Of a DNA stretch of 36,905 nt, positions 12,411-21,967 are shown one piece after another. The stretch is from Spirochaetota bacterium. GTDB taxonomy: Bacteria; Spirochaetota; Spirochaetia; CADAEX01. The stretch is taken from positions 1 to 36,905 of the forward strand of contig WQTU01000127.1 of the NCBI GenBank assembly GCA_009786125.1, in the 5' to 3' direction. Within the stretch, counting starts at the first letter, position 1. Every line of letters starts with the position of its first letter. The notes beneath the pieces are model-generated. The model was not told the DNA's origin. It made no database searches and saw nothing but the letters and a program-made list of their open reading frames with translations. Made by a program: the position numbers and the translations under genes.

Positions 12411-13290
12411 AAAGCATCCCTTGGGTGTCGCCTGTAACAAAAATATAGTTCATTATTGAATTTCTGTTATCAACAAGAGCGAGAAAATCATTGTTTTTTG
12501 TAAAAAATGAAATAATTTTATTTGGATAATTCTCTTTTTCGTTTGAAAGGGTTTTTCCCTTAATTATTCTGTTACCAAGAGAGGAATCTGCTGTAAAAAT
12601 AGGTATATTTAGGATATTTAGGCCTTCTACAGGTGAAATCAAATCTTCGAGCGATGTTTTATCAATTTCTACAGTTATATCAAGCGCAAATCCGCCGATT
12701 GATTTGCGTATAAGTTTTGTAAGATACGCTGCGGAGTTGCATTTTTTTGCAAGATCATCTGCAAATACCCTGATATATGTGCCAGAAGAACAGGTTATTT
12801 CAAAATCGAGAATATTATCTTCATAACTATTTATACCTATGGAATAAATAGTTATATTTTTCTCTTTAAGATCGGGTTCTATTCCTTTTCGTGCAAGCTC
12901 ATAAGCCCTGACCCCGTTTACATGCACTGCAGAATAGGCTGGCGGACGCTGGGTGGTGGTGCCTATAAAGCTATTTATATTTTTTTTTATTGCCGTAATA
13001 TCCGGGGGCGCCGCAGTTTCAACTACTTTTCCTGTAATATCAAGGGAATCTGTTCTTTTGCCAAATTCCGCAAAACCTCTGTATGTTTTTGGTAAAAATG
13101 AAAAAAAATCAAAAAGCCTGGTCATTTGACCAACAAGTATTACTACAACGCCTTCTGCAAAAGGGTCAAGCGTACCGCTATGCCCCAGTTTTTTTATACC
13201 TGTTTTCTTTTTTATTTTCCTGATAATATCGTATGTTGAAATGCCTGGCGGTTTATTTATAGAAAAAAAACCTGAAAAAGCTTTGGTCAA
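12397..13290 (-). CDS. truB: tRNA pseudouridine-55 synthase
   Basis: 297 residues. The motif GHSGTLDP contains the catalytic Asp at about residue 42, and the N-terminal INKPPGISTYD motif is present. RPPAYSAVHVNGVRAYELAR and GTYIRVFADDLA are the later conserved TruB segments. The enzyme makes pseudouridine 55 in the T-loop of tRNA. A short C-terminal extension after the catalytic core may be a degenerate PUA-like or family-specific tail. It starts in a 4-base overlap with rbfA and overlaps the ribF start, so the three genes are probably translationally coupled. Confidence 0.96.
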   Translation of the reverse strand: MTKAFSGFFSINKPPGISTYDIIRKIKKKTGIKKLGHSGTLDPFAEGVVVILVGQMTRLFDFFSFLPKTYRGFAEFGKRTDSLDITGKVVETAAPPDITAIKKNINSFIGTTTQRPPAYSAVHVNGVRAYELARKGIEPDLKEKNITIYSIGINSYEDNILDFEITCSSGTYIRVFADDLAKKCNSAAYLTKLIRKSIGGFALDITVEIDKTSLEDLISPVEGLNILNIPIFTADSSLGNRIIKGKTLSNEKENYPNKIISFFTKNNDFLALVDNRNSIMNYIFVTGDTQGMLYESN

Positions 13291-13634
13291 GAAAGGGTAT
13301 CCTCTATAAGTTTATTAATTTCAAACCCTTCTTTTATTGAGTTATCATAAAAAAAAGTAAGTTTTGGAGTTAATCTTGTTTTTATTTTTTTGCCAATTGT
13401 TCCCTGTATAAAACCTGCGGCACTGTTTAAACCTTCTACTGTTTTTAATATATCTTTTTCTTTGCAATAACCGGAAACAGCAACTTTTGCGTATCCCATG
13501 TCCGGTGATATTTTTACATTAGAAATAAAAACAAGTTTATTAATCCTTGGATCTTTTATTTTATCCTGAAGTATTAATTTGCTTATTTCTTCCTGTATTA
13601 TTTTTTCTGCCCTTAAAAGCCGGAACTCTGCCAT
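13287..13634 (-). CDS. rbfA: Ribosome-binding factor A
   Basis: 115 residues, the typical size of RbfA, a KH-fold factor acting in late 30S maturation at the 16S rRNA 5' end. The RLLRAEKIIQEEISKLI N-terminus and the DPRI...VKISPDMGYAKVAVS segment match the family. It begins at the base after the infB stop, with AAGGA overlapping the end of infB, and overlaps truB by 4 bases. The infB-rbfA-truB order is widely conserved. Confidence 0.95.
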   Translation of the reverse strand: MAEFRLLRAEKIIQEEISKLILQDKIKDPRINKLVFISNVKISPDMGYAKVAVSGYCKEKDILKTVEGLNSAAGFIQGTIGKKIKTRLTPKLTFFYDNSIKEGFEINKLIEDTLS

Positions 13635-16286
13635 TTATCCTTCCAGTTTTCTATGAATCTCTTTTATTTCACACACTTCAATAACATCTCCAACTCGAAT
13701 ATCATTATAATTTTCGAGTCCTATACCACATTCAAAATTCTTTTCAACTTCTTTAGCATCATCTTTAAAGCGCTTAAGAGAAGAAATCTTTCCGCTATGT
13801 ATCTTAACGCCTTCTCTGAATAGATAAGCTATTCCATTACGCCTGACTTTCCCGCTTGTAACAAAGCATCCTGCAATTACGCCTATTTTTGGAACTTTAA
13901 ATATATCTTTTACTTCTGCTGTTCCGATTCCTTCTTCTTTAAGTTCCGGCGCGAGTAATCCTTCCATTGCTTGTCTAATATCTTCAACAGCATCATATAT
14001 GATATTATATTTTCTGATTTCAACTTTTTCTTGCTCGGCAAGGGATTGGGCTTTTGAAGTAGGTCTTACCTGAAAGCCTACAATAATTGCATTTGATGCG
14101 CTTGCCAGCGTTACATCATTTTCTACAATCGCTCCAGCAGAAGCGCGTATAACATTAAGCTTTATTTCGGAAGTAGAGAGTCTTTCGAGCGCATTTTTTA
14201 GAGCTTCCGCAGAGCCATTTACATCGCTTTTGATTATTACTTTAAGTTCCTGTATTGCACCGTCGGTAATTGAGTCATATAAGTTATCAAGCGTTACTTT
14301 TTTTACATTTTTTGCAAAGCCTATTTTTTCAAGCTCCTGCCGTTTTGATTCAATTTGCCTTGCGGATTTTTCGTTATCCATAACATGAAATGGATCGCCT
14401 GCATTGGGAGTTCCTGTAAATCCAAGAATTTCAACAGGGGTTGCGGGCGGAGCAGAAGTAATTTTTTCTCCTTTATCATTAAAAAGAGCTCTTACTCTTC
14501 CGGAATAAGTGCCTGCAATAAAAGCATCTCCTACATACAAAGTTCCGCGGTCAATAAGAACTGTTGCAACTATTCCCCTTCCGTGGTCTACTTTTGATTC
14601 AATAATTTTTCCTTCTGCCCTGCAATTAGGATTTGCTTTTAATTCAAGCACATCTGCCTGGAGAAGAATATTTTCAAGAAGTTCTTCTATGCCTAATTTT
14701 TTAAGAGCGGAAATTTCACAAAAAATTGTTTTACCGCCCCAATCTTCGGGTATAAGGTCATAATTCGATAGCTGCTGTTTTACACGATCCGGATTAGCTT
14801 CCGGCAAATCTATCTTATTAATTGCAACAATAATCGGAACCCCTGCTGCTTTTGCATGATCTATTGCTTCTAGTGTTTGAGGCATTACTCCGTCATTTGC
14901 AGCAACAACAAGAACTACAACATCTGTAACCTGAGCTCCCCGTGATCTCATAAGGGTAAAAGCTTCGTGACCCGGTGTATCCAGAAAAACTATGCTTCTT
15001 CCATTGACTGAAACTTTATATGCGCCAATATGCTGTGTAATACCGCCATGCTCGGAAGCTACTTTATCCGTTAATCTTATTACATCAAGAAGTTTTGTTT
15101 TGCCGTGGTCAACATGTCCCATAACTGTAACAATCGGCGCCCTTTCTATAATATCCTTGTCATCGCCTTTTTCGCCCTCAACAATTGTTTCATCGTATAA
15201 CGACACAATTTTTACTTTACAGCCGTATTCTGATGCAATTATCTCAGCAGTCTCGGCATCAACTTGTTGATTTATTGTAACCATCATTCCCATAGCTATA
15301 AATCTTGATATAACGTCAGATGCTTTTAGGTTCATTTTTTTTGCAAGCTCGGCAACTGTTACAACTTCCATTATATCAATTTCTTTTGGCACAGGATTTG
15401 CTTTTTGAACTGTTTTTTTCTTTACCTGAAAGTTTCTTTCTATGTCTTGGTCTTTTTTTATTTTTTGATATGTTGCTTTCTTTTTTGCTTTAAATATTTT
15501 TTTTGCGCCCGGTTTTGCAGAAGCAATTTCTTTTTCTATTTCTTCTGCACCGCCGGTTCTTGGTGTTGTCGGGAAACGTTGTTGTTTATCTCCAAATTTT
15601 CCCGGGGGGCGTGGCCGAAACTGAGAAGGACCTCCTGGTTTTTTATCTCCCCTCTCAAATTTGTTTCCATCTTGCCTTTGAAAAGGTTTAAAAGATGTTC
15701 CCCCTTGCGATTGCGAAGCTCCTCCATATCTTGGTTTTTGATCCCTGAAATTTCCTTTTGGAAATTTGCTACCTTGCGAACCTTCGCTTACCAGAGGTGT
15801 TGTATGTTCTTTTTTTGCCCTGTAATATTTTGACTGATTTTCCGGATTTGCGCTTTTCCCATTTGTATCATGTGCTGCAGGCTGACTGGATTGTTTAAAA
15901 AAACCTGTTTTATTTTTATTATAAAATTTATCACTTTTTGGCGGCTGAGCAGCGGTCTCTGTCTTATCTGCTTTGTCATACTTTGATTCTGAAGGTTTTT
16001 TTTCATTATCTTTTGGTTTGCCTGTTGTTCCATGTAATGTATCTCTGGTTGCATCTGCAGGAGTATCTGTTTGTGAATCAGTATTATCATCTTCCTGATT
16101 CTCTTTGGTTTTGCCTGGTTTTTTTATAACAATAACCTTTTTTTTCACAACCACAACTTTCTTTTTGTTATCAGGTTTATCACTTTGCTCATTTTTTTGA
16201 TTATTATCCTGCGAATCTTGAGAGCTTTTCTTTTGTTTAATCAAAGCTATTTTGGGTTTTTCTATTTTTTCCTGATCTTCAGCCAT
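13635..16286 (-). CDS. infB: Translation initiation factor IF-2
   Basis: 883 residues. The first 290 or so are low-complexity and rich in Lys, Gln, Asn, Gly and Pro. They include Lys/Val-rich stretches near residues 40-55 and Gly/Phe/Arg/Gln-rich stretches near 170-245. An IF2N domain follows at roughly residues 305-355 ([17 protein letters not shown]). The GTPase domain has G1 GHVDHGKT at 389-396, G3 DTPGHEAF near 435 and G4 NKID near 488. EF-Tu-like domain II, domain 3 and the C-terminal fMet-tRNA-binding domain complete it. The factor places initiator tRNA on the 30S subunit and promotes subunit joining. It is 72 bases downstream of nusA. The long N-terminal region is variable across bacteria. 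Confidence 0.97.
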   Translation of the reverse strand: MAEDQEKIEKPKIALIKQKKSSQDSQDNNQKNEQSDKPDNKKKVVVVKKKVIVIKKPGKTKENQEDDNTDSQTDTPADATRDTLHGTTGKPKDNEKKPSESKYDKADKTETAAQPPKSDKFYNKNKTGFFKQSSQPAAHDTNGKSANPENQSKYYRAKKEHTTPLVSEGSQGSKFPKGNFRDQKPRYGGASQSQGGTSFKPFQRQDGNKFERGDKKPGGPSQFRPRPPGKFGDKQQRFPTTPRTGGAEEIEKEIASAKPGAKKIFKAKKKATYQKIKKDQDIERNFQVKKKTVQKANPVPKEIDIMEVVTVAELAKKMNLKASDVISRFIAMGMMVTINQQVDAETAEIIASEYGCKVKIVSLYDETIVEGEKGDDKDIIERAPIVTVMGHVDHGKTKLLDVIRLTDKVASEHGGITQHIGAYKVSVNGRSIVFLDTPGHEAFTLMRSRGAQVTDVVVLVVAANDGVMPQTLEAIDHAKAAGVPIIVAINKIDLPEANPDRVKQQLSNYDLIPEDWGGKTIFCEISALKKLGIEELLENILLQADVLELKANPNCRAEGKIIESKVDHGRGIVATVLIDRGTLYVGDAFIAGTYSGRVRALFNDKGEKITSAPPATPVEILGFTGTPNAGDPFHVMDNEKSARQIESKRQELEKIGFAKNVKKVTLDNLYDSITDGAIQELKVIIKSDVNGSAEALKNALERLSTSEIKLNVIRASAGAIVENDVTLASASNAIIVGFQVRPTSKAQSLAEQEKVEIRKYNIIYDAVEDIRQAMEGLLAPELKEEGIGTAEVKDIFKVPKIGVIAGCFVTSGKVRRNGIAYLFREGVKIHSGKISSLKRFKDDAKEVEKNFECGIGLENYNDIRVGDVIEVCEIKEIHRKLEG

Positions 16287-16358
16287 CTAAACTTTTTTCT
16301 CCTATTACATGGAACAAGTACTACAATTAAAACTTAATCAGTATTTATTTTAATTATA

Positions 16359-17891
16359 TTAATCCTTTTTTTCTTCTTCGTCATCTTCGTCATCATCATC
16401 TTCTTCAAAACTAAATCCCACACCACAATTTGGACATAAGGACATATCGTCTGTTATTTCAGAACCACATTCAGGACATTCATAAAAATTTTCCTCATCA
16501 TCGTCAGAAATATCTTCCTGATCATCTTCTGGTATAAAATCTTCTGCTTTTATATCAGAGGCTTTTTGCTCATCATTATCTTCAATAATTTCAACATTTT
16601 CATCTATAATTGCCTTTATAGATTCAATATCCTGCTGTGTTACCCCATCCAGCACTGCAAGTTTATCGATGTCAATTGATAAAAATGTTTCTATCAATTC
16701 TATACCATGCTGCCGCAATAATTCAACAAGTCTTTCAGGAATTCCTGGCAACTCATCAATCCTTGTTATTTCTTCTGTTTTTTCATCAGATTCTTCATCA
16801 GCAAACAGGGCAGATACTGCTTTCTTTGCCTCGGCAGATACATCCATTCCTTCAAATTGTTCAATTGTTTTAACATCGATATTCCAGTCAACAAGTCTGT
16901 TTGCAAGTCTTACATTTAGTCCCTGCTTTCCGATTGCCAGAGATAATTGATTATCGGTAACAACTGCAAGTGCGTGCCTCTTTCCTTCATCCAGAATAAT
17001 TACAGATTCTACTTCTGCCGGCGATAAGGCATTTTTTATAAATTCCCTTGGATCTGGATCATATTTTAAAACATCGATTTTTTCGCCTTCCATCTCTTTG
17101 ACTATGGATTGAATTCTTACCCCTTTTAGCCCAACGCAGGCACCAACAGGGTCTACATCTTCCCTGTTTGAGTAGATAGCCATTTTTGTTCTATATCCAG
17201 GCTCTCTTACTATTTTGAATATTTCAACTGTTTTGTCGTAAAGCTCAGGAACTTCCAGTTCAAAGAGTTTTTTTACAAAATCTGTATGTGTTCTTGATAG
17301 GATTATATTTAGTCCTGATTCTTGTTTTTCAACTTCGTAGATTATTGCTTTTATTCTGTCGTTTGGTCTGTAAATTTCCCTTGGCGATTGATATCTTTTT
17401 GGTAAAATACCTTCTATTTTTCCCAAATCAACATAGATATTTCCATTTTTTTCTCTTTGATAATAACCAATAATCATTTCGCCTGTTTTCTCGGCAAATT
17501 CTGAGTAAAGCGTATCTTTTTGAATTTCTCTGATTTTTTGCTTTGCTCTCTGCTTGGCGCTCTGCACTGCTGTTCGCTCAAAATCTTTTGGGTTTATCTC
17601 TATGAGAAGCTCATCCCCAATTTCTGATTCAGAATTATATTCAAGGGCATCTTGCAATGCGATTTCGAGAACTTCATCATTAACATCATCATCTTCAACA
17701 ATTCTTTTTTTTGAAAAAACAGTTACCTCTGTTTCTTCATCATTAAACCTAACAATAACATTTTCTGCTGTTCCGTATTTCTTTTTATAAGCTGCAATAA
17801 GAAATTCTTCTATTGTTTTAAGTACAAGGTCTCTGGGTATTCCTTTTTCTTGTTCAAATACTCTTATTGCTTCAGAAAGATCAGAAGCCAT
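16359..17891 (-). CDS. nusA: Transcription factor NusA with C-terminal zinc ribbon
   Basis: 510 residues. The N-terminal RNA-polymerase-binding domain (about 1-125) is followed by an S1 domain (about 130-200) and two KH domains. VGLKGVRIQSIVKEM and SLAIGKQGLNVRLA are the KH signature loops. A helix-hairpin-helix-like region lies near 380-440. The C-terminus then runs into a very acidic tail that contains Cys-x2-Cys-x10-Cys-x2-Cys at residues 472, 475, 486 and 489, a rubredoxin-type zinc ribbon not part of standard NusA. NusA modulates pausing, termination and antitermination. A strong GGAGG site precedes the ATG. It sits between rimP and infB, the classic order. Confidence 0.96.
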   Translation of the reverse strand: MASDLSEAIRVFEQEKGIPRDLVLKTIEEFLIAAYKKKYGTAENVIVRFNDEETEVTVFSKKRIVEDDDVNDEVLEIALQDALEYNSESEIGDELLIEINPKDFERTAVQSAKQRAKQKIREIQKDTLYSEFAEKTGEMIIGYYQREKNGNIYVDLGKIEGILPKRYQSPREIYRPNDRIKAIIYEVEKQESGLNIILSRTHTDFVKKLFELEVPELYDKTVEIFKIVREPGYRTKMAIYSNREDVDPVGACVGLKGVRIQSIVKEMEGEKIDVLKYDPDPREFIKNALSPAEVESVIILDEGKRHALAVVTDNQLSLAIGKQGLNVRLANRLVDWNIDVKTIEQFEGMDVSAEAKKAVSALFADEESDEKTEEITRIDELPGIPERLVELLRQHGIELIETFLSIDIDKLAVLDGVTQQDIESIKAIIDENVEIIEDNDEQKASDIKAEDFIPEDDQEDISDDDEENFYECPECGSEITDDMSLCPNCGVGFSFEEDDDDEDDEEEKKD

Positions 17892-17907
17892 ATTTTAATA
17901 CCTCCAC

Positions 17908-18378
17908 TCAAGATTCTAGTTTTGCCTTACGGATTTCCGAATATTGTAATTTAACTTCATTACCGCTTTGAGAATGATTACTATTTTTGTTTATTGGCTC
18001 TAATAACACATTTTCTCTATCTGCATCTTTTATTATGTAATAACTCCATTCTGTGTTATTGCCAAAAATAAGTTTTATTGTTTTGCCTTTAAAAACATTA
18101 AATTCATTTGCAGATTTTAAGTTTCTGTTTACTCCAGGAGAAGAAACTTCAATATAGACATCTCTGCTGCCTGTATGTACTTCGATTCTTCCCTGTACAG
18201 CTTTATGAACTTTACTGCAATCATTTAATGATATTCCTGATGGCGAATATAAAACTATATTAATATATAATCCATCTGCACGGCTTTTTGAGTTTAATTC
18301 AACTATTTCAAAACCGTATGAGTTTACGATTGGCGCTATAATCTTATAATATTCTTTTTTTTCTTCTAAAAAATCCAT
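17908..18378 (-). CDS. rimP: Ribosome maturation factor RimP
   Basis: About 156 residues from the ATG at 18376-18378. An upstream in-frame TTG at 18388-18390 is an alternative start, but the ATG leaves the usual dozen residues before the conserved I-A-P-I-V...G-F-E-I-V-E-L segment. VEVSSPGVNR-like sequence (YIEVSSPGVNRNLKS) is the RimP signature. The C-terminal half has the SH3-like Sm-fold pattern. RimP is needed for 30S maturation. It is the first gene of the long run leading to nusA, 16 bases away, and starts just after the terminator at 18446-18474, so the promoter should lie in the roughly 70 bases between. I could not place convincing -35/-10 boxes there. Confidence 0.92.
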   Translation of the reverse strand: MDFLEEKKEYYKIIAPIVNSYGFEIVELNSKSRADGLYINIVLYSPSGISLNDCSKVHKAVQGRIEVHTGSRDVYIEVSSPGVNRNLKSANEFNVFKGKTIKLIFGNNTEWSYYIIKDADRENVLLEPINKNSNHSQSGNEVKLQYSEIRKAKLES

Positions 18379-18445
18379 TTCCTCTAACAAGCACTTGCCT
18401 GCAATTCTCGCTGAGTTTATCCTCCGCTATGCTGGGGTCAACGAA

Positions 18446-18474
18446 CAAAAAAAGAGTCGTTTTGCGACTCTTTT
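18446..18474 (-). terminator. Intrinsic terminator after comF
   Basis: On the minus strand a 10-base arm (AAAAGAGTCG), loop CAAAA and the complementary arm are followed by a run of T (CGACTCTTTTTTTG). It lies about 50 bases after the comF stop and separates the tamB-bamA-skp-mutS-comF run from the rimP run. The plus-strand reading also has four T after the stem, so weak bidirectional action is possible. Confidence 0.85.
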
Positions 18475-18523
18475 AAACCAAAAAAATATTGAATCTAGAT
18501 AATATATATCAGATTATTATTTT

Positions 18524-19345
18524 TTAATCAAGTGCCAAGGTTAAAACAATAACTTTTTTAAATCCATTATCCAATAATAATTTTGAACAATAGCTGGCTG
18601 TTGCGCCTGTAGTAAAAACATCATCAATAAAAATAGCTATATTACTTCTTTTGAGGCATTTTGATATATTTTTGTCTGATATTTTGATTTGATTTATAAG
18701 AGCTGTTTGTCTTTTTTCATAATTTAGTTCTTTTTGATCTTTGGTTTTTTTCTTCGTAAAAATATTAAAAGTTTCAATATAGTATTTTTTTGACAATACT
18801 GATGATAAATATTTCATGTGATCCCACCCATATTTTATTATTCTTTTTCTGCTGCATGGAGCGGGAATTACAGGAATATTCTGGAAATCAGTGTTGATAT
18901 TATAAATTTTATAGATCGAATCCGCAAAAAAATGGGCAATTTTCTTTTTATCTTTGAATTTATAGTTGAGAATAAGTGTTTTTATGTGGTGATTATTGTA
19001 ATCCCATAAAGATATATTTTTAGCAAAATAATATTCTCTTTTTCTGCATATTGTGCATATATCTATTTCTGAAATTAACTCTCTGCTGCAAACCCTGCAT
19101 CTGTTTGCAGCATCGGAACTTCCCATTGAGTTAGCGTCAGTAAGCGAATGTCCTGCTCCGGTATTTCCAGCCGAGCGAGCTACTGCGAGCGAAGGTTCCC
19201 CCCCTGTATATGTTTTGAAAGCTATTTCTTCGCATTTATTGCAAAATAGTTGCTTTGAAGATGCGGTGTGCTGAGTTCTTATAATAGCGCCGCATAAAGA
19301 GCATTGCAGAGGATAGAAAAAGTTAAAAATTGTACTTAAAATCAT
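18524..19345 (-). CDS. comF: ComF-family phosphoribosyltransferase-like protein with GC-rich insert
   Basis: 273 residues from the ATG at 19343-19345; a TTG just upstream is an alternative. Two zinc-ribbon-like Cys clusters lie at the N-terminus: CSLC with CNKC, then CRVC with CTIC. A type I phosphoribosyltransferase domain follows, with IPAPCSRKRIIKYGWD and the PRPP loop IDDVFTTGAT. ComF proteins act in DNA uptake or recombination in several bacteria; their reaction is poorly defined. Between the two Cys clusters is a segment of about 34 residues rich in Gly, Ala and Ser. It is encoded by DNA much richer in GC than its surroundings (19103-19204), looks inserted, and keeps the frame. The gene is the last of the tamB run, 29 bases after mutS. 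Confidence 0.85.
   Translation of the reverse strand: MILSTIFNFFYPLQCSLCGAIIRTQHTASSKQLFCNKCEEIAFKTYTGGEPSLAVARSAGNTGAGHSLTDANSMGSSDAANRCRVCSRELISEIDICTICRKREYYFAKNISLWDYNNHHIKTLILNYKFKDKKKIAHFFADSIYKIYNINTDFQNIPVIPAPCSRKRIIKYGWDHMKYLSSVLSKKYYIETFNIFTKKKTKDQKELNYEKRQTALINQIKISDKNISKCLKRSNIAIFIDDVFTTGATASYCSKLLLDNGFKKVIVLTLALD
19103..19204 (-). repeat. GC-rich in-frame insert within comF
   Basis: About 102 bases (34 codons) that break the AT-rich composition of comF. On the plus strand they contain GCGAGC twice in direct order (around 19174 and 19188), then GAAGGTT and a run of C. The encoded peptide is low-complexity (Gly, Ala, Ser, Thr, Asn) and falls between two zinc-binding Cys clusters. 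The GCGAGCGAAGGTT string resembles GCGACGAAGGTT in the intergenic element at 36511-36701, so it may belong to the same or a related dispersed repeat. The edges are approximate. Confidence 0.5.
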
Positions 19346-19374
19346 CAATTATAAAAACATAGTAAAAGTGCATT

Positions 19375-21966
19375 TTAATTCAATTTTTTTTGCCAATTTT
19401 CTATATATTTTAGAGCTTCGACAGGTGTTATATTATTAATATCAATAGATGTAATTTCTTTTGAGATTATATGTTCTTCGCAAAATAATTCACTTTGAGG
19501 AGGTTTTTTAGTATTTTCTATTGCTTTTGGCTCTTTAGTATCTCTTTTTTCTTCGTAAAATTCAAGAAGTTCTTCTGCTCTAGATATTATGTTATATGGT
19601 ATTCCTGCCATTTCCGCGACATTTATACCATATGATTTATTTGCAGCTCCTTTTATAATCTTTTTAAGAAAAACAAGTTTTCCATCTGATTCTACAGCAT
19701 TCATCGAGAGGTTTTCTATTTCCGGCAAATCAAGATATGCAAGTTCGTGGTAATGTGTTGCAAAAAGTGTTTTTGCTTTAATTTTTTTTACAGTATATTC
19801 ACAGATGCTTCTGGCAATAGAGAGACCATCATTTGTGCTTGTTCCGCGGCCTACTTCGTCCATTAACAAAAGGCTATCTTCGGTAGCATTTCTAAGTATG
19901 TAGGAAGTTTCGGACATTTCTGTAAGAAAAGTTGACTCACCTCTGGCAAGATTATCTGATGACCCTACGCGGCAGAAAATTTTATCAATAAGCCCTATAT
20001 CTGCGCTTTCTGCTGGAACAAATATTCCTGCCTGTGCCATGAGGGTTATAAGAGCTGTTTGTCTTAAAAATGTTGATTTTCCTGCCATATTGGGGCCTGT
20101 TAAGATCACAAAAAACTTTTTTTTGTTTAATATAACATCGTTTGGTATATATTCACCTTGAGGAAGTGTAGCTTCTACAACAGGGTGTCTGCCGTTTCTT
20201 ATTACAATATCTTTGCTGCTATTTACATTGGGGCGTGTATATCCGCGTGCTGTAGAAGCATAAGCATATGATTGTATGCAGTCTATTTCTGCCAGATTTT
20301 CTGCAACAAATCGTAAAAGCGGTATATGTTTTTTTATGGAATCTCTTAAGTCTATAAAAAGTTCTTTTTCCAGCATTGTTATTTTTTCCACAGCATTGTT
20401 AAGTTCTGTTTCAAGAGAGATGAGTTTTTCTGTAGTGTAACGCTCACACCCAACAAGAGATTGTCTTCTAATAAAGTGCGGCGGAATATTATCATAATAG
20501 GATTTTGTTATTTCCAGAAAATATCCTATTATTTTGTTATATCTTATTTTTAGATTTGGAATACCTGTTTTTTCTTTCTCTGTTTCTATATATTGATTAA
20601 GTATTTCCTGGCTGTTATCTCTTAAATTCCGCAAATTATCTAACTCGCTGTTGTATCCTGCTTTTATAAGATTTCCTTCGGTTACTGTAACAGGCGGATC
20701 TTCATGAACAGCAGAATCAAGAATTTTTGTAATTTCTAAAATTTCCTGGTTTATTCTATCATCTTTAAAAAAAAGAAATAAATTACTTTCTTTATATTCA
20801 GAAATTGTATTTGAAATATCCAAGGAAGCTTTTAAAGTAATATTGAGTCCGAGCAGGTCTTTTGCATTAATTTTATTTAAGGCAAGTCGTGAAGTAAAAC
20901 GTTCAATATCATTTAATGATGAAAGGTGAGTTCTGATTTTTGTAAGTAAAAGCTGGTTTTTATAAAAAAATTCAACCAGATCAAGCCTATTGTTTATTAA
21001 ATCGCAATTTTTCAGAGGGTTTTGAATCCATCTTTTTAATAACCTTCCGCCCATTGATGTTTTTGTGTAGTCAATAATACTAAGTAATGTATTTTTAGCA
21101 GAGCCATCATTCATATTGCGTATTATTTCAAGGTTCTTAACTGCTTTCCCGTCAAGTTCAAGGTAATTATTTGTATTGATTTTTTTAATATTTGTAATAT
21201 GAGATAACAATACTCCTGCACTTTCCCGCAAATATTCAATAATTACTCCTGCAGCAACTATTTCTGCAGAATTATCATCTATTCCAAAACCTTTAAGTGT
21301 TGTTACATTAAAATGTTTTTTTAAAATTTCAGATAAATTATTAAAATTAAAAGACCAGTCAGGATATCTGTTTATTACTGCATTGCCGCATTCAGCAATA
21401 ATTTTTTTTATTTCATTATTTGTTTCAATAAATGATTCCTGAATGATTATTTCGCTTGGCGCTATTTTTAAAAGTTCGCGGAAAATACTTTCTTCAGATA
21501 CTTTTTCTTCAAACGGAATAGTGTTTACAAAAAATTCACCTGTTGATATATCAACATATGAAAATGAAACTGAATTTTTATATTTGCATATTGACGCAAG
21601 ATAATTATTGTTTTTATTGTCCAGATAATTTTCATTTACAATGGTTCCCGGAGTTATTATTTCAACAACTTCTCTTTCAACTATTTTTGAACCTTTTGGG
21701 GGTGTGCTTGAAAGTTGTTCGCATATTGCTATTTTTTTTCCTGATTTTAATAATTTCTCAATATAGTTCGGCGCAGCATGATAAGGGATTCCGCACATTG
21801 GAATTGTGTGCCTTTTTGTAAGAACTATATTAAGTATTGAGCTTACTTCTTTTGCATCATTCTCAAACATTTCGTAAAAATCGCCAAGTCTGAAAAATAA
21901 TATTGCATCCGGGTGTTGGCTCTTAATTTTTTTATACTGCTGTATTACAGGAGTATCTAAAGACAT
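19375..21966 (-). CDS. mutS: DNA mismatch repair protein MutS
   Basis: 863 residues, the normal MutS1 length. Near the N-terminus RLGDFYEMFEND has the mismatch-reading Phe-x-Glu. The connector, core and clamp domains follow. The ATPase shows Walker A GPNMAGKST, Walker B LLLMDEVGRGTST and the FATHYHEL segment. MutS binds base mismatches and recruits MutL. It starts 1 base after the skp stop codon, so it is co-transcribed with the outer-membrane biogenesis genes. I recall the same skp-mutS adjacency in Treponema pallidum. No mutL is in the window. Confidence 0.97.
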   Translation of the reverse strand: MSLDTPVIQQYKKIKSQHPDAILFFRLGDFYEMFENDAKEVSSILNIVLTKRHTIPMCGIPYHAAPNYIEKLLKSGKKIAICEQLSSTPPKGSKIVEREVVEIITPGTIVNENYLDNKNNNYLASICKYKNSVSFSYVDISTGEFFVNTIPFEEKVSEESIFRELLKIAPSEIIIQESFIETNNEIKKIIAECGNAVINRYPDWSFNFNNLSEILKKHFNVTTLKGFGIDDNSAEIVAAGVIIEYLRESAGVLLSHITNIKKINTNNYLELDGKAVKNLEIIRNMNDGSAKNTLLSIIDYTKTSMGGRLLKRWIQNPLKNCDLINNRLDLVEFFYKNQLLLTKIRTHLSSLNDIERFTSRLALNKINAKDLLGLNITLKASLDISNTISEYKESNLFLFFKDDRINQEILEITKILDSAVHEDPPVTVTEGNLIKAGYNSELDNLRNLRDNSQEILNQYIETEKEKTGIPNLKIRYNKIIGYFLEITKSYYDNIPPHFIRRQSLVGCERYTTEKLISLETELNNAVEKITMLEKELFIDLRDSIKKHIPLLRFVAENLAEIDCIQSYAYASTARGYTRPNVNSSKDIVIRNGRHPVVEATLPQGEYIPNDVILNKKKFFVILTGPNMAGKSTFLRQTALITLMAQAGIFVPAESADIGLIDKIFCRVGSSDNLARGESTFLTEMSETSYILRNATEDSLLLMDEVGRGTSTNDGLSIARSICEYTVKKIKAKTLFATHYHELAYLDLPEIENLSMNAVESDGKLVFLKKIIKGAANKSYGINVAEMAGIPYNIISRAEELLEFYEEKRDTKEPKAIENTKKPPQSELFCEEHIISKEITSIDINNITPVEALKYIENWQKKLN

Positions 21967-21967
21967 C

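Noticed and set aside
15405-15833. Plus-strand open frame rich in Phe and Cys
   Set aside because: Shadow of the Lys/Gln-rich N-terminal region of infB; composition follows from the opposite strand.
18379-18390. TTG as the rimP start
   Set aside because: The ATG 12 bases downstream gives the usual distance to the conserved RimP core; the TTG remains possible but less likely.
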